Shown: positions 36,274-48,002 of the stretch, piece by piece
Layout: every line of letters begins with the position of its first letter
How positions within the stretch are numbered: the stretch's first letter is position 1
NCBI RefSeq assembly: GCF_003597395.2
Contig: NC_133770.1
Coordinates: forward strand, 29,599,490 to 29,663,489
Direction: 5' to 3'
DNA: 64,000 nt
Origin: Chelonoidis abingdonii
Lineage: Eukaryota; Chordata; Testudines; Testudinidae
The notes under the pieces: generated by a model
Seen by the model: the letters and a program-made list of their open reading frames with translations, nothing else
Databases searched by the model: none
What the model was told of the DNA's origin: nothing
Made by a program: the position numbers and the translations under genes

Positions 36274-37028
36274 TTTTTTTTTTTTTTTTTTTTTTTTTAA
36301 TAAAGGAGTTCTAAAATAAGTCTAAAGATATCAAAAGGTGGTTCTCCTGCCATGCTAGGATTATCACCAGACTTAGCACCTTGAACAGTCCCCTGTGAAG
36401 AGGAAGAAAAAAATTGAAGACTTTTTGCATAAGCAGTGTTCTGAGCCTACCATTTGGCACCTTGATTAACATTTATTGGGCCTTAAACGAATTCGGTTCT
36501 TAGACGCAGTGTACACTGCCATGACTTGAACACTGATACAGGGCCCTACGCAATCTGACAAATCTTTTGCTAGCTCTGCTTACCCTCTACATAAACCATG
36601 ATATTGTAGTTTGACATCTCATTACTGAACATTTTCTCCTATCCCTACATAGCTGATCTGTTTATACAATGGGCCTGAAATACAACCAGGCATTGCGCTT
36701 ACTGCTGTTCTTTAGCCTACTGAAATGTGTGTGTTCTGGGCACTGTATCCAGTAGTATTTTCAGGACAGTGTTTCATTATCATTAAGTCAAAAGGTTGAT
36801 GAGCAGGTTTTAACTTAGCTGGCAAATTTCTGAGGCTGTTCAGCAAGGCTGACATATTGTTTTGTGAGAATAATAAATTCCTTCCTTTTCTCTAAACTGG
36901 AAGAAGCTGCATAACTCAATTAACTGGGGTGAATGCAATCAGATTTTGTAAATTGTCATTTTTTAAAGTTTCTTATAATCTACACAGTACAAAAAAAATC
37001 AGCCATTAATACAAGAATTATAATAATT

Positions 37029-37086
37029 AGAGCTGATCAAATTTTTTCAAATGACTGGGAAAATTTTCACCATTTCAACCAGCTCT
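37029..37086. mobile_element. 58-bp miniature element, relative of 18867-19330
   Basis: Ends AGAGCTGATCAAATTTTTT and, inverted, AGAGCTGGTTGAAATGG. Same AGAGCTG termini and adjacent T-rich block as the 464-bp element, without the tRNA-like core. Confidence 0.6.
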
Positions 37087-37109
37087 AAGAACAATATTTA
37101 GCATTTAAA

Positions 37110-37350
37110 TATTACTTTGCTCTTTCAAAATGCTGTACAGATACTAACTAATTAATCCTCATGATACCACTCTGATGTAGGGAAGTGTCATCATACCCAT
37201 TTTACAGACAGCCAAGCCCAGGGAAGGATGAGGGGTGGTGTGTATGGTTAAGTGACATACCCAAACCTCGCAGCAACTCAACGGTAGAGCAACAAGTTCC
37301 TGGCACTTGCCCTTTCCCCATTCTACCAAGCTGCCTTTTATTTAAGGCCC
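37110..37350 (+). repeat. MIR / CORE-SINE copy
   Basis: ATGCTGTACAGATACTAACT, AATTAATCCTCATGATACC, CCCATTTTACAGACAGCC, AAGTGACATACCCAAACC and a degenerate tail to about CTACCAAGCTGCC. Confidence 0.75.
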
Positions 37351-38229
37351 CAGTCTTGCAGATGCAGTCAGTAGGCCTCCGAGAGCAAAAGAGTATCCAG
37401 ACATAACCCATTGCAGAATTAGGGCCTAAAATGCATCTTCTCTGTAGACAACATTTTCAAAAACTACCAGAAAAAACAAACAAACAAACAAAAACTAAGA
37501 AAAGATGTTACTAGAATTTCTGAAATACAAATGTGCACTTAGCTGAATAAAAACCTCAGTAAAGTATCATTTATTCAGTAAGTCTAAAATAGAGTTCAAA
37601 TGCCCCAGAAAGGAGCACCGAGAATGCACAGTGTAGTAACAACAAACAACAGAAAAGTTGCTTGGAAAGTTTGGGTAGAAAATAATGTGCTTTGTATTCA
37701 TTATTCATGTCTACTTCTGGCAAAACACTAACATCACTCAAGCTGGACATTGAAGATTCAATTAGCCAAAAAGTAAATGGCTTCCATTCCACTAATTACA
37801 TTAAGAAGCTCTCTAAAGAACAAAAACAGGCTTAATTTCAATCAGGTTATTTTTGTCTAAGTTTATAAAAACATCCAGACAAATAAAAGATACTGTCAAA
37901 CCATGCTGATTAATAAAAATTAAGGGATAATTTTGATATGTTTTTAAAACCCATCAAAGAGCTTATGTGAACTGGGATTTTCAGTTTTCAACCTGTATGG
38001 GGGAGATATCAGGCTACACCCTCAGCTGGTCTCAGCTGCCATTGGTCCAACTAAGCTATGTGGATGTACATTAACTGGGAACCTGGCTCATTGTGTTTAG
38101 TTCTGAAAGTCAACTATACTGAAAGGTTTACACTCAGAGAAAACTAATTCTTTTACATGTTATTAGTATTTGTAGCTCCATTATATATTTTGAACATGTA
38201 ATAGTCAGCCTGCTACAGGGCCCAATTCT

Positions 38230-38525
38230 GTAACCATTTATTCATGGGTCTGATCTAAAGCTACCTGAAGTCAATGGAGAGACTGTCACTGACTTCAATG
38301 GGCTTTGCCTCAGGCCTCATATGAATCTCTCTGCACATTCATGGGTCCAAATGATTTCAACATGACTCATGTGAAATAAGAATGTGTGGGACTGGCCCAA
38401 CAGACTCCAATAGTGAACCCACTCATGTGCACGACTTGATGCATGTGAGTAGTCCAGTGGGGTCTACTCAACAGGACTATTCACGGGTGTCAACTTCTGT
38501 ATGTGCAAAGGTGTTTGCAGGATAG
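38230..38525. repeat. Cluster of dispersed palindromic repeats
   Basis: GTCTGATCTAAAGCTACCTG and AAGTCAATGGAGAGACTGTC with CACTGACTTCAATGGGCTTT form one palindrome. CATGTGAGTAGTCCAGTGGG and GACTATTCACGGGTGTCAAC, ending GTGTTTGCAGGATAGGCCC, belong to the AAGCAYGTGAGTAG class. Two classes thus lie side by side. Confidence 0.6.
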
Positions 38526-38604
38526 GCCCATACCTTTTAACAACCTTCTGACACTTGAATTAATTCAATAGATTAGGGTTCAAATAAATTAGAGAGCATG
38601 GCGA

Positions 38605-38705
38605 TAACTATAGACTCACAGACTAAGGTCAGAAGGGACCGTTATGATCGTCTAGTCTGACCTCCTGCACAATGCAGGCCACAGAATCTCACCCACCCAC
38701 TCCTG
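38605..38705 (-). repeat. CR1 3'-end fragment
   Basis: GACTAAGGTCAGAAGGGACC, then GTCTAGTCTGACCTCCTGCA, CAGGCCACAGAATCTCACCC and CACTCCTGTAAC: the CR1 3' end in minus orientation, the same subfamily as the tail at 11251-11345. Confidence 0.9.
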
Positions 38706-38842
38706 TAACTATAGGCCTGATCCTGTAGTCCTTCCACAGGTAAGGATCACTTGAAGTCAACTTAGATTTTATTGTTTTGCATAAAAGAAACAGGATCATA
38801 CCTTACTGTGCATTAATTACTAACAATAAGCCACCAGGCCAG

Positions 38843-38900
38843 GTCCTCAGTGTGCGTATATCAGCATAGCTCCAATTAACACCAGCTAAGGATCTGGCTG
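38843..38900. repeat. Short palindromic repeat (AGATTCTCAGCTGG-type)
   Basis: CCAGGTCCTCAGTGTGCGTA, ATATCAGCATAGCTCCAATT and ACACCAGCTAAGGATCTGGC form an imperfect hairpin of this class. Confidence 0.6.
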
Positions 38901-39065
38901 GTTACGTATAGCCAAACCAATCTGCCAGTGTTGTGTCTTGTTCTCCTGAAGCTTAGCAAAAAATCCAAACAAAAACACCCCACACACACACACAATATAG
39001 GTTACCACATGCAAAGTTTAGAAATTATTCGACAAGAGAAAACTGTAATAAATCCAATAACCTAC

Positions 39066-39140
39066 CATCGGTTTGAGATTTACTGAGGAATATTGTGCTG
39101 GCCCGGGGGTGATCTGATGGGTTGAACTCCATGTTCAAAT
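39066..39140 (-). CDS. CCNY: CCNY exon A (75 bp): N-terminal regulatory region
   Basis: On the minus strand a pyrimidine-rich acceptor ending TTTCAAG precedes the exon and GTAGGT follows it. Translation, starting with the last two bases of an Asp codon, reads (D)[14 protein letters not shown] then [10 protein letters not shown] plus one base of the next Val. This equals human cyclin Y residues 52-76 with no visible change. The segment lies in the Ser-rich N-terminal tail, upstream of the cyclin box, where the vertebrate protein is phosphorylated. The exon enters and leaves in phase 1 and is 75 bp long, so skipping it would keep the frame. The preceding exon (ending about ISDRENID in human) was not found up to 64000, so that intron is at least 24.8 kb. 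Confidence 0.95.
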
Positions 39141-41416
39141 CTTGAAAGGAAGAAACAAAGTTACAATACGTTAAAAGGTTTATAATTGCCCAATGCAACA
39201 AGCAGACTTGAGCCCATATTCCCACAAATGGTCCCCACTGGAGTGAGGACTACTTGCATTAGAAAGAGTTGTAGGATTTGGCCTTGGGTGCAATGATTTC
39301 TACTGGACTGAAGACAGACAAGCAGCTTTTACAAGTTTGTAATACGAAGTCGAGAGTTGTACATTTTTCATTCATTTCCCTTCCACACCCCTAAGACTTC
39401 ACCAAGTGCAGGAATAGAGCCATCTGAATGCAGTATAGTAGAACTGGGTACTGTAAAACAATTATGTAGAACCATGCAGACAGCAGATAGCTTTCCACTG
39501 TTACATGTGATTACAATAAGCAAGTATTGCTGTTTAATTTAAACAAGTTAGCTCTAGACTAGAGTGTTTAAAAAGGCTACACTTTTGGAAAAGGTCCACA
39601 GGAAGCGTCACAGAATGGCACATTTCCTGCTGTGGCAACCTCATTTTTAAAAAGAATGCACCAAGATAATCATAGAGATGCCATATGGTACCAGGTCACA
39701 AATTAAGTCAGTTCCAACCTGCTTCCTCCTTTCACAACGTATGTGAATTTCTAGAAAGTATTATTTTTCTTGGCAAGATTAACACTCTCTCAAACTCACC
39801 TGTCCCCAAATCCCCCTCTGCCACCAATTCTTCACAAATCTTACTTCTGGCTAACTACCTGAGCATGGTGTAAAAATGGGCACTTAGTCTCTACTCTTTC
39901 TGCTTTCTCTCAGCATGACGCTTGCAATCCTGTGTCTTCTCTTCTGCCCTTCTGTTGATCTCTAGAAAGCATTTCTTCTTACCCCAGTATAAACATTCGC
40001 CTTGGAGCCCATAAAGAGGATTGCTACCTTTCTGTCAGGCAATATTACCTTGCCCACAAAAAATGTTTTCCCCATCTTTGCCCCTCCTAACATATCCCTT
40101 GGCCAGTGAAGCAAATCTGAAATCAAGCCCCATTCCTTGTCAAGATGAAAGTTGTTGTTTTTTTTTTTTTAGCTTAGTGATTAAGTTCTTCCCCCTGGCT
40201 GGACCCTCCCTTCTCCCTTTTCTATGTATCTCCTTAGCCTCCTTTATTTCCCTCCACCTATCACCCTTATACTCACTGTTCTCTTTACCCAATCCTCTTA
40301 TCTTGTTCTCTTCTCTCTTCCTCTTCCTTATCCCTTTGGGCCAGTCCTCTTTTCTTCATTTCCTTCCAAAACGTTCTCCCCCAACATCACAACCAGCACC
40401 TCCTCTCTTTCTCCCCACTTTAATGTTTTCATGGTCTTAATTGCATCCCCACGCATGATCCTCACCATGCAACCCACAACATAAGCACTGTTCGTGGGGA
40501 TGTTGTTAGTTGGGAACCACTGCTGGATTCAATTGCTCAGGCCTACCAGCTCTGCCTGATACGCAACAAGTGACACACACATCAATATAGTTAGGGTTCT
40601 CACTCTCAATTAGAAAGGCATTCATTATTGCCAAGTAATTATTTCAGCACACTTTATAAAGGAATCCAGGTTACCACACCATTTTAGGAAAGTCAGATTA
40701 CTGCTCCTAGAAACTATAGTTTGTTGTGGGGCTGACAAAAGATTCTGAGACGGCCATCTGATTTCTCTGAGAAACTCTGAATAATAGTGCATGACTACAA
40801 ATAATATTTTTCACGCGGCTTTCCATACCTTACTTAAAACCAGCACCGGAGAAGTAAAAAATCATCAGATGACCTGCAATGAGATGGGTGGTGGTGCTAA
40901 GATAATTACCCATTACCCTGAACCCAAGACGGATTTCATTTTGTAATCAATACTTTAAAATTGTGTAATATGTCTACAGTCATAAATAAAACCCAATATG
41001 GTTTTAGCCTACCGTAGAGGTTTCCACATAATTTCTGTTTACATCACAGCAACGTAAAATAAGCAAAAGCAATCTCCTTAACACGTAGCTGAACTCTGAC
41101 ATTTAAACATAGCACTTGAGCAACCAGGTGTTTCCTCTTATTCAAGTCTAAGGCCGTAAGATCATTCCTTTATCTTTTCAGCAAATACAGATATTTTCGC
41201 ACAGGTTCAGGCACTGTTTTCAGGAAATTTAACAAAGAAAAACTCTAAGCTGAGTTTCCACCTAAATAAAGTAACTGCCCTATAAAGGGACATAGTGTGG
41301 AAGGAAAAAAACATACAATGAAAATTAAAAAGTGACAGGAATGTGAAATGTTATTTAATGTTCTCCTGTGACATTGTATTGAAAAGGATGAGCTAAAAAG
41401 AAAAAATGCTTTAGGC

Positions 41417-41538
41417 CAGTGGTGGGCTGCAGAGCTCTGGGGGTCTGCAGACTATGTCTAAGATTTCCAAAGGGGTTGGCACCTCCATTCAAAATTTTTT
41501 AGGTGTCTGCAAATGAGAGAAGTTTGAAAAAATCACTG
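41417..41538. mobile_element. 122-bp hAT miniature element with perfect 8-bp target duplication
   Basis: Starts CAGTGGTGGGC and ends AAATCACTG. CTTTAGGC is present at 41409-41416 and again at 41539-41546, a perfect 8-bp duplication. The interior has GGGGTCTGCAGACTATGTCT and AATTTTTTAGGTGTCTGC, two diverged GGTSTGC-type blocks. Confidence 0.9.
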
Positions 41539-42637
41539 CTTTAGGCTATAAATTGTTTACATACACTCACAATACATCTTGTGAATAAGTTTTCAGGCTC
41601 TGTTTGGGTTTTTTTAATTTATTTTTTTTTTATCTTAAGCGTAAATGTATTTTGCTGAGAAAGAGCTGTATGATAGCTTGTAACTGCTGGCAACACACTG
41701 TTCATAGCCCCCAGAGAGACAGAAAGCACAAGTACTGGCTTTTATGAAAATTGGCTTGCTGGGGAAATCACAGTGTAAGGCAGGAGGCTGTGCAGCCTTA
41801 AAACCCTAGTAAGGAGGAGTGAGAGAACAGTCCCTATCAAAAGACAGGATAGCTGGGTAGAAACCTGAGGAAGTTCCTGAAGTGTACCATAAAGGGGAAA
41901 ATATAGGTGCTGTTAACCTGAAACTGACGTTATCCATTTCCCAATAGGATAAACTGAGGTACAGAGAAATTTTATGTGACCTGAACAATCTTCAGTAATT
42001 GGTGGGAAGGAGAAAAGAGAAAGCAAGCAAGGAAGGCAATTCTAAAAATCTGTACCAAAATGATATCTTTGCTTATAATGTTCTGCTCTGTACCATAGCC
42101 TATTTTATAAAGAAAAGAAAAAAAAAAAAAAAGACTAAGAGGCTCTAACTGTCATCAATTCATTGTAGTACAAAAATTGCTGTAAAAAATATCACTGTAA
42201 AAACTTGGAGATGCTGAAAGTTAAAAGATCAGTCTAACACCTTCATTATGAGATTGTCTCCTCTTCCCCTCACCCAACAGGAACAGCGGTCTATGCTGGA
42301 TAGTTCTTCCTTCTCCTTTCAAGCTTGCATTTCAAACTCCCTGTGCAGCCTTTCATTTCTTTTAATAATGACAGGACGTGGAGAGGTAAACCGTGCATTT
42401 AGACTGCTACAATTTATAAGGCAACACATTGTGTTTTAAATTTTATTATGAAAGGTAGTTAAATGGTTTAGATACTAGATATTCAAGTGCTGGAGCTTTT
42501 CAAAGACTGTGCCTATGGTAATTTAACACACATTGCTATAAGTCCATAACTGACTGAGAAAAGATAATTCAATCTGGAGTGGTGATAAGAAAAAAATTGA
42601 TTTTTCACCAATGCCATGGTTGGAATAGTGAGCACTC

Positions 42638-42722
42638 TTAGGAACACAAGAACAAATTAACTGACATGCTGGATCAGACCCAAGGTTTCTCTAGTCCAGT
42701 ACCATGTCTCTGACCGTGGCCA
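42638..42722 (+). repeat. Interspersed repeat fragment (GGAACACAAGAAC-type)
   Basis: TTAGGAACACAAGAACAAAT, GCTGGATCAGACCCAAGG, CTAGTCCAGTACCATGTCTC and TGACCGTGGCCAGTACC match a repeat common in turtles, crocodilians and birds that I believe is a LINE 3' segment; the exact family is uncertain. Confidence 0.55.
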
Positions 42723-43259
42723 GTACCTTTGGACATGTGCTGTGTTGTACTTTAGACAGGAAGGAAACTGGGCAGCATCTCAGCCCAACCAGCTGAGATT
42801 CCACCTGCTCCCAGAACAGAACATTTTAGTGGAATATAAACATGCATATCAGATGTTGACAATTAAGGTTCCTAAATTTTATTGTTCTGGTGATGTCTTC
42901 TGTGCAAACTTTGGGACTGATTCTTCCCCACTGAGGTCAGTAGCAGTTTTGCTATCAATTTCATTGGGATCAAGTCCGAGCCTTTTGACTCATGCTGAAA
43001 ACCGGGATGTTTCCCTAGCTTTTCAACATATTTTGGCCTCTTACCACTATTTAAACGTTGCTTTACTCACCTCTTTAGTTGCCATGCATTTTTGTTCCAT
43101 TACAGAAGACAACACTTGGTATCATTTCAGAGGGTTATAAGGTTTATATAGCTACATAAATTAAGGGTCTGATTCTACCAACGCAAGCATAACTTCACTC
43201 ACATGCACAAACTCTAGTGAGCTTACTGAGACTCCATGACACAGAAGTCCCCTATTCTT

Positions 43260-44900
43260 TGCAATCAACTCATCTCAGGCCCGACAAACTCATTACACAT
43301 AACATATCGTACAGGGTGTTTATTGATAAGGAATGACATGTAAGGTATCTATAGACAGTTTGTGACTTAAATCATTGCGAAATGTATGTATGGTGAAACT
43401 TGATCTATAGATTATGTAATAATTATATTGATCGCTTAAGAGTTCCCAGTTATCACTTTGAGAGTTGCCAGGTTCTTGTCCAAAGATCAGGTCTGGTATT
43501 ATTCAAATTATTATACAGTTGGGAACCCCGATCTGCACAGTTGAAACATTCACACTATAGGAACTCTTCTATATTTATAAATAATTTATTAATACATTTA
43601 GCTCAGTTACAAGGACTCAAACTCAGTAAGGTAGACAGAGATACTATAGAATGTACATCTGCACAGCCATATACTCACACCATCCCCTTGCAGAACAACC
43701 TGAAATGTTAGCTACCATCTTCTTCATTACCGTCACCTTCCCCCTCATCACCAGCGTCCAAAAACTTCGGAGTTACTGTTGGGCTGTTTATCTGTGCCAA
43801 AGTCCGTAGGCCTCAAGCCTTATGCTAACTGCTGAAGCCAATGTCTTACAGGATACAGGCCTGTAGGTTCCTAGCATTACTGCTGAGTATAATAAAGGCA
43901 TAATATAATAAAGGCAAGCTAGCCCTAGGGACTACAACAGTAATACTGAAAGAATAATATAACTATTATGAAAATATGCTTTATGGTCTTGCAGTAAAAG
44001 TTATTCACCAGTGGAAAATATGTCTCAGGGATGGCCCATTCAAGCAGGAAGTAATTGTCACACCTCCCTAGTTAGCCAATGATATTATGCAAAGCTTAAC
44101 TGTCCAACCTTGCTCCATTTCAAAACCAATGGAAAACCATCAGACAACTGCAAACAATCAAATACCACTTGGAGGTTAAAAAAGGAATATTACATCAGAC
44201 AGGGAATTGCTCTGTCTATTAACAGAGACAAAAGCCTGTTTCAGTATAACACTAAGTGGGGAGAGGCACTCTGAATCCATTCACTGAGGAAACATCTCAG
44301 AGCAGAGGTGTTTTCATGAAATTATGGATTCTGGTTCCTGTAAAACCAGACAACTCTGCAAGAGACTGAACTCTGGGAGGAAAAAATACTTTATTAGATA
44401 AGAACGGCAACTATTAGTAAGAGTAGACCCTAGTTTGAGTTTTGTTATTTTGTTTCGTATTGTAACCACTTGTTTCCATCACATTCTCTTGTTTCTAGTT
44501 GAATCTCTATCAAATAAACCTTCTTCTGCTTTATTACAAGTATTCACAAGTGTGATATGTTATACAGGAGCACGGGTTTAAGGTGAAACTGATAATGGGA
44601 GGTACAGTGCTCCATTGGGAGCAAAGGACCAGGGATTTCTGAGTCAGCAGAATGCTCCAAGAGAGTTGGGGACTGAGGCACAACTCTTGTTAACCTGCAA
44701 GACAAAGACAGGGTTGGCATAGCCCAGAGGAGAGTGCCTGAGTGGCTAGCATTAGGGAACTGACCCAGTTACCACAAGCAAGACTCCCTCACATTGGAGG
44801 CAGGCAGTAACAAGATGGACTCACAGCCCTGCTTAGCCTGAGAATGGTCAGAGACTCATCTCATAAGTAAATTACACGTGTGCCTACATGTTTGCAGGAT
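43260..44900. mobile_element. Composite of LTR-retroelement relics
   Basis: The first part (about 43260-43450) has AAATGTATGTATGGTGAAAC and TTGATCTATAGATTATG, typical of a turtle LTR family. A middle part (about 43450-43900) looks like another LTR in the opposite direction. The last part (about 44230-44900) has GGAAAAAATACTTTATTAG and TTGTAACCACTTGTTTCCAT, a polyadenylation signal AATAAA at 44513-44518 followed by a T-rich stretch, then AACTCTTGTTAACCTGC. No coding sequence. Family and borders are inferred from pattern recall. Confidence 0.45.
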
Positions 44901-45206
44901 TGAGGCCCAAAGTCTTGTTTACCCCCAAACAATTTCTTCCTCAAGGGTAAAAATCAGCCTCGAGCGCCTCCACATCATGAGATCCCACAATAGTCAATAA
45001 TCCACCTCCCACTATGATATCTGAACAATACCAGAATTACAAAAATATGCAATCAGATCAAAAACTGTATTCTTCCCTGGCACAGCGGTGTGCAAAGAAA
45101 ACAGGTCATATTTCTTGACTGATTTGCTGTCTTAAAAGGAGTTTTTTGTGAGAAAGCTAATGAGTCTATGAGAAAAGGAGAGGCAAGTCTTAGCTGAGCT
45201 CTCTAT

Positions 45207-47402
45207 GGCCACGTCTACACTACGGGATAAAATCGAATTTGCTAAAATCGGTTTTATAAAACTGATATTATAATTTCGATTTCTTGCAGCCACACTAGGC
45301 ACAGTAATTCGGCATTGTGCGTCCATGCTCCGAGGCTAACGTCGATTTCTGAAGCGTTGCATTGCTGAGGATTATTGCATAGCCGACATTGTAGCACTTT
45401 CCGTAAATATCTACCATATAGTTCCCGCAGTTTTCTCCCACCTCTGGATTCAGTTGAATTAGTCTGCAGAGTAGTTAATAGTGGTCGCACGGGGGTCTGG
45501 GTAATGTCGCCATCAATTCCTTCACTTCTCGGGAATAAAACATCACCTGACAATCCCTTTCGCAGCGTTTTTCCCTGGATTGCGCCCTGGACAGGACGCC
45601 ATAAGCAGCGGCAACCATGGAGCCGATTCAGGCTTTTTTTTTCCGGCAACCGTATTGAGTTTGCTGGAATGCCGCGGAGAGAAAGGCGATACTCCCAAGC
45701 GCTACACAGCAGCACTTCACTTGCTTTGCAAGAGCAGCAGATAGATGGTTAACCGGTCGTCTGTACCGTCTGACTGCCGCGAGAACAACTGGCAACTGAG
45801 ATGACGGTATTCTCTCCTCCTCTACTTGTCTCTCGCTGCTATCATGAAGTGCCCTGGCTGAAAAAATTTTTGAAAGCCAAAAATTGGATTGACTCACTTG
45901 GCAGATGTCAACCTTCCTCCCTTATGGTTTCTAAAAATAGAGTCCTCCTGCCTAGTGAATAATGGCAAGTGTAATTATAGAGATCCAGTGTATCAGAGAG
46001 CACAGCCTCGCTACCGTATCAAGTATTCACAGGGTTGCCCTGCCATAAAAGAAACAGCACCCGTTGCTTCTCCTCCCTCTAAACCTCCTGGGCTACCGTG
46101 GCAGTGCCCCTCCCCATACTGTGTCATGAAGTTAAGAATACAAGATAAGAGCGGACTTATTAGTGAAGAAAAATAGGTGGGGGAGGCACTTGGAGGCAAC
46201 CCTTCACCGGAGGCGGTATGACAGTCGCAGCAGACGGACGTCTATTTTTAGAAACCATAAGGAGGAATTACTTCCATTGCCAAGCGGAGTCAATCCCAAT
46301 TTGCCTTTCAAAATTTTCGCCCCCATTTCGATCAGAAGCTGGTATCTTAGCCGTTGTCCTTCTACTGGGAGTAACCAAGTAAATGCCGTCTTCAAGATAT
46401 GAGCAATTCACTCAAGGCATGGAGGGGTTCTCGGAGGATGGTAGGGCGATTTCCTTCTTGCACCGTCTACACCCGGGAGGGGGGAGAGAGACGAGAGCGA
46501 TCACTGCTCGTTGTTCACTGCATTGTTATAGCATCAGTCTACCAGCAGCAATTCCAATACACAATAGGGGTGACATTGAAAGTAGTCAAAGGAATGATTT
46601 CTTTCCCTTTTTTCCTTGTGCGGTGCTCCAGGGGGGCGGGGGAAGAAACTGAGGAAGCTTTCCCTGGAACACGCAGACACTGTGTTGAACCTTAAACATT
46701 GGAGCTTAGTCCAAGGAATTGTGTGAAATTAATTTTAAGAGACTGTGTGACGTGGGATAGCTGAATGTCCTCAGTTACCCCCCTCCATCCAATGAGCGTC
46801 CATTTGCAATCCTCTGGCTCTCCCGGTTACGTATGTCACGCACAGCGCTCTGTATCGGGCAGTTTTATTCAAACGCTTGCCATTTCGTTTCTGTAACGGA
46901 GCTGAAAGATACAACAGATTGTCTCCCCATACAGCGAGATCCGAGAGTCAGTATCTAGTATCTCCCAGACGGTCCGCGCATATGGCTAGAGCTCTTGGAT
47001 AGATTTAGAGACCTTGCATCGAGCCAGGCCGTCTGAATCAGAGCTCCACACTGGGCAAGGGCAGGAACATGCTAATTCAAAAGTTGCAGCAGTTCGCGGG
47101 CTTTTTCCTGTTTACCTGTCCTCCCGCTGCATCCGATGAGGTTCAGATTGCTGGTCCAGACGTCAGTGTTGCACTCTGGATTACGCGTGGAGAGGCAATA
47201 ACGTCGATTTCCGTCCACACTAACCGTAATCCGAACTGTTAATATCGAATTTAGCGTTACTCCTCTCGTCAGGGTGGAGTACAGAAATCGATTTAAAGAG
47301 CCCTTTATTTCGCTATAAAGGGCGTTGTAGTGTGGACGGGTACAGCGTTAAATCGATTTAACGGCCATTAAATCGATTTAAACGCGTAGTGTAGACCAGG
47401 CC
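45207..47402. mobile_element. PIF/Harbinger-like non-autonomous element (2196 bp)
   Basis: Left end GGCCACGTCTACACTACGGG, right end inverted GGCCTGGTCTACACTACGCG. Subterminal AAATCGATTT/AAATCGAATTT motifs occur several times on both sides. TAT flanks both ends (45204-45206 and 47403-47405 by my count), compatible with a 3-bp target duplication. The interior is CpG-rich and holds accidental frames; no transposase is recognised. A second inverted repeat (arms about 45862-45943 and 46241-46320) lies within it. Confidence 0.7.
45862..46320. repeat. Internal stem-loop of the Harbinger-like element
   Basis: Arms of about 80 bp are inverted copies with a few differences. The inner 22 bp are perfect (45920-45941 against 46241-46262, core TTATGGTTTCTAAAAATAG). 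The outer parts share GATTGACTC, CTTGGCA and TTTTGAAAG. The loop is about 300 bp. Confidence 0.75.
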
Positions 47403-47546
47403 TATGAGAAGTTGGAACATACACAGCCATTCTAAAATCTGAAAGGTGACTACAGGAAGGTCATGTACGTCTGGCCCTTAGAACTGTCGAAACCGAAGTC
47501 CCTAAGGGTACTGCAGCTGGCACCAGGCTTCTCAGTTCAAGTAGAC

Positions 47547-47746
47547 TAGGGGTTCTCAAACTGGAAGTCGGGACCCCTCAGGGGGTCGTGAGCTGTCAGC
47601 CTCCACCCAGAATCCTGCTTTGCCTCCAGTATTTATAAATGTTCAATATATAAAAACGTGTTTTTAAATTATAAGTGGGAAGGAGGTCACACTCAGAGGC
47701 TTGCTGTGTGAAAGAGGTCACCAGTAAAAAAGTTTGTGAACCACTG
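47547..47746. mobile_element. hAT miniature element (200 bp)
   Basis: Left end TAGGGGTTCTCAAACTGGAA, right end inverted CAGTGGTTCACAAACTTT. Flanking 8-mers AAGTAGAC and GGGTAGAC agree at 6 of 8 positions. The interior includes GGGACCCCTCAGGGGGTCGT, a small hairpin common in this family. Confidence 0.75.
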
Positions 47747-48002
47747 GGGTAGACCGATATGGGCTAGCTCTGCTTGAGCTAACATGCTGAAAATAGCAGA
47801 GTGTACACTGCAGCACGGGCAGTGGCATGGGTATAAAGCTGCCCAATACCCTGGGTCCAAACTCATATACCTAGCCCATACCACAACCTGTGCCACAACA
47901 CCCACACTGCTACTCTTAGCATGCCAGCTTGAGCAGAGCGAGTGCATGTCTGTCTACCTGGGCTGGAAAGCACGCTCCTAGCTGCAGTGTAAACATACCA
48001 TA
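47747..48002. repeat. Probable DNA-element fragment
   Basis: GGTATGTTTACACTGCAGCT (inverted, at the right end), CACCCACACTGCTACTC, and GCTAGCTCTGCTTGAGCT near the left recall the ends of hAT-like repeats of reptiles. The left terminus appears to have been split by the hAT at 47547-47746. Confidence 0.4.

Larger units (their letters stand above)
30732..39065 (-). other. CCNY intron between exons A and B
   Basis: 8334 bp including 552 undetermined bases. Contains a GC-rich repeat (31680-32161), a hAT-like element (32967-33166), a CR1 (34375-35721), the gap, a miniature element (37029-37086), a MIR (37110-37350), palindromic repeats (38230-38525, 38843-38900) and a CR1 scrap (38605-38705). The stretches 30740-31675, 32165-32960, 33170-34370 and 36300-37020 have nothing recognisable. 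Confidence 0.75.

Noticed and set aside
40021..40440. A Leu/Pro/Phe-rich 139-residue frame
   Set aside because: A T/C-rich low-complexity stretch; hydrophobic by composition only.
45254..45715. A 153-residue minus-strand frame and neighbours in the Harbinger-like element
   Set aside because: No transposase or Myb/SANT signature could be made out, and the region is CpG-rich with open frames on both strands.
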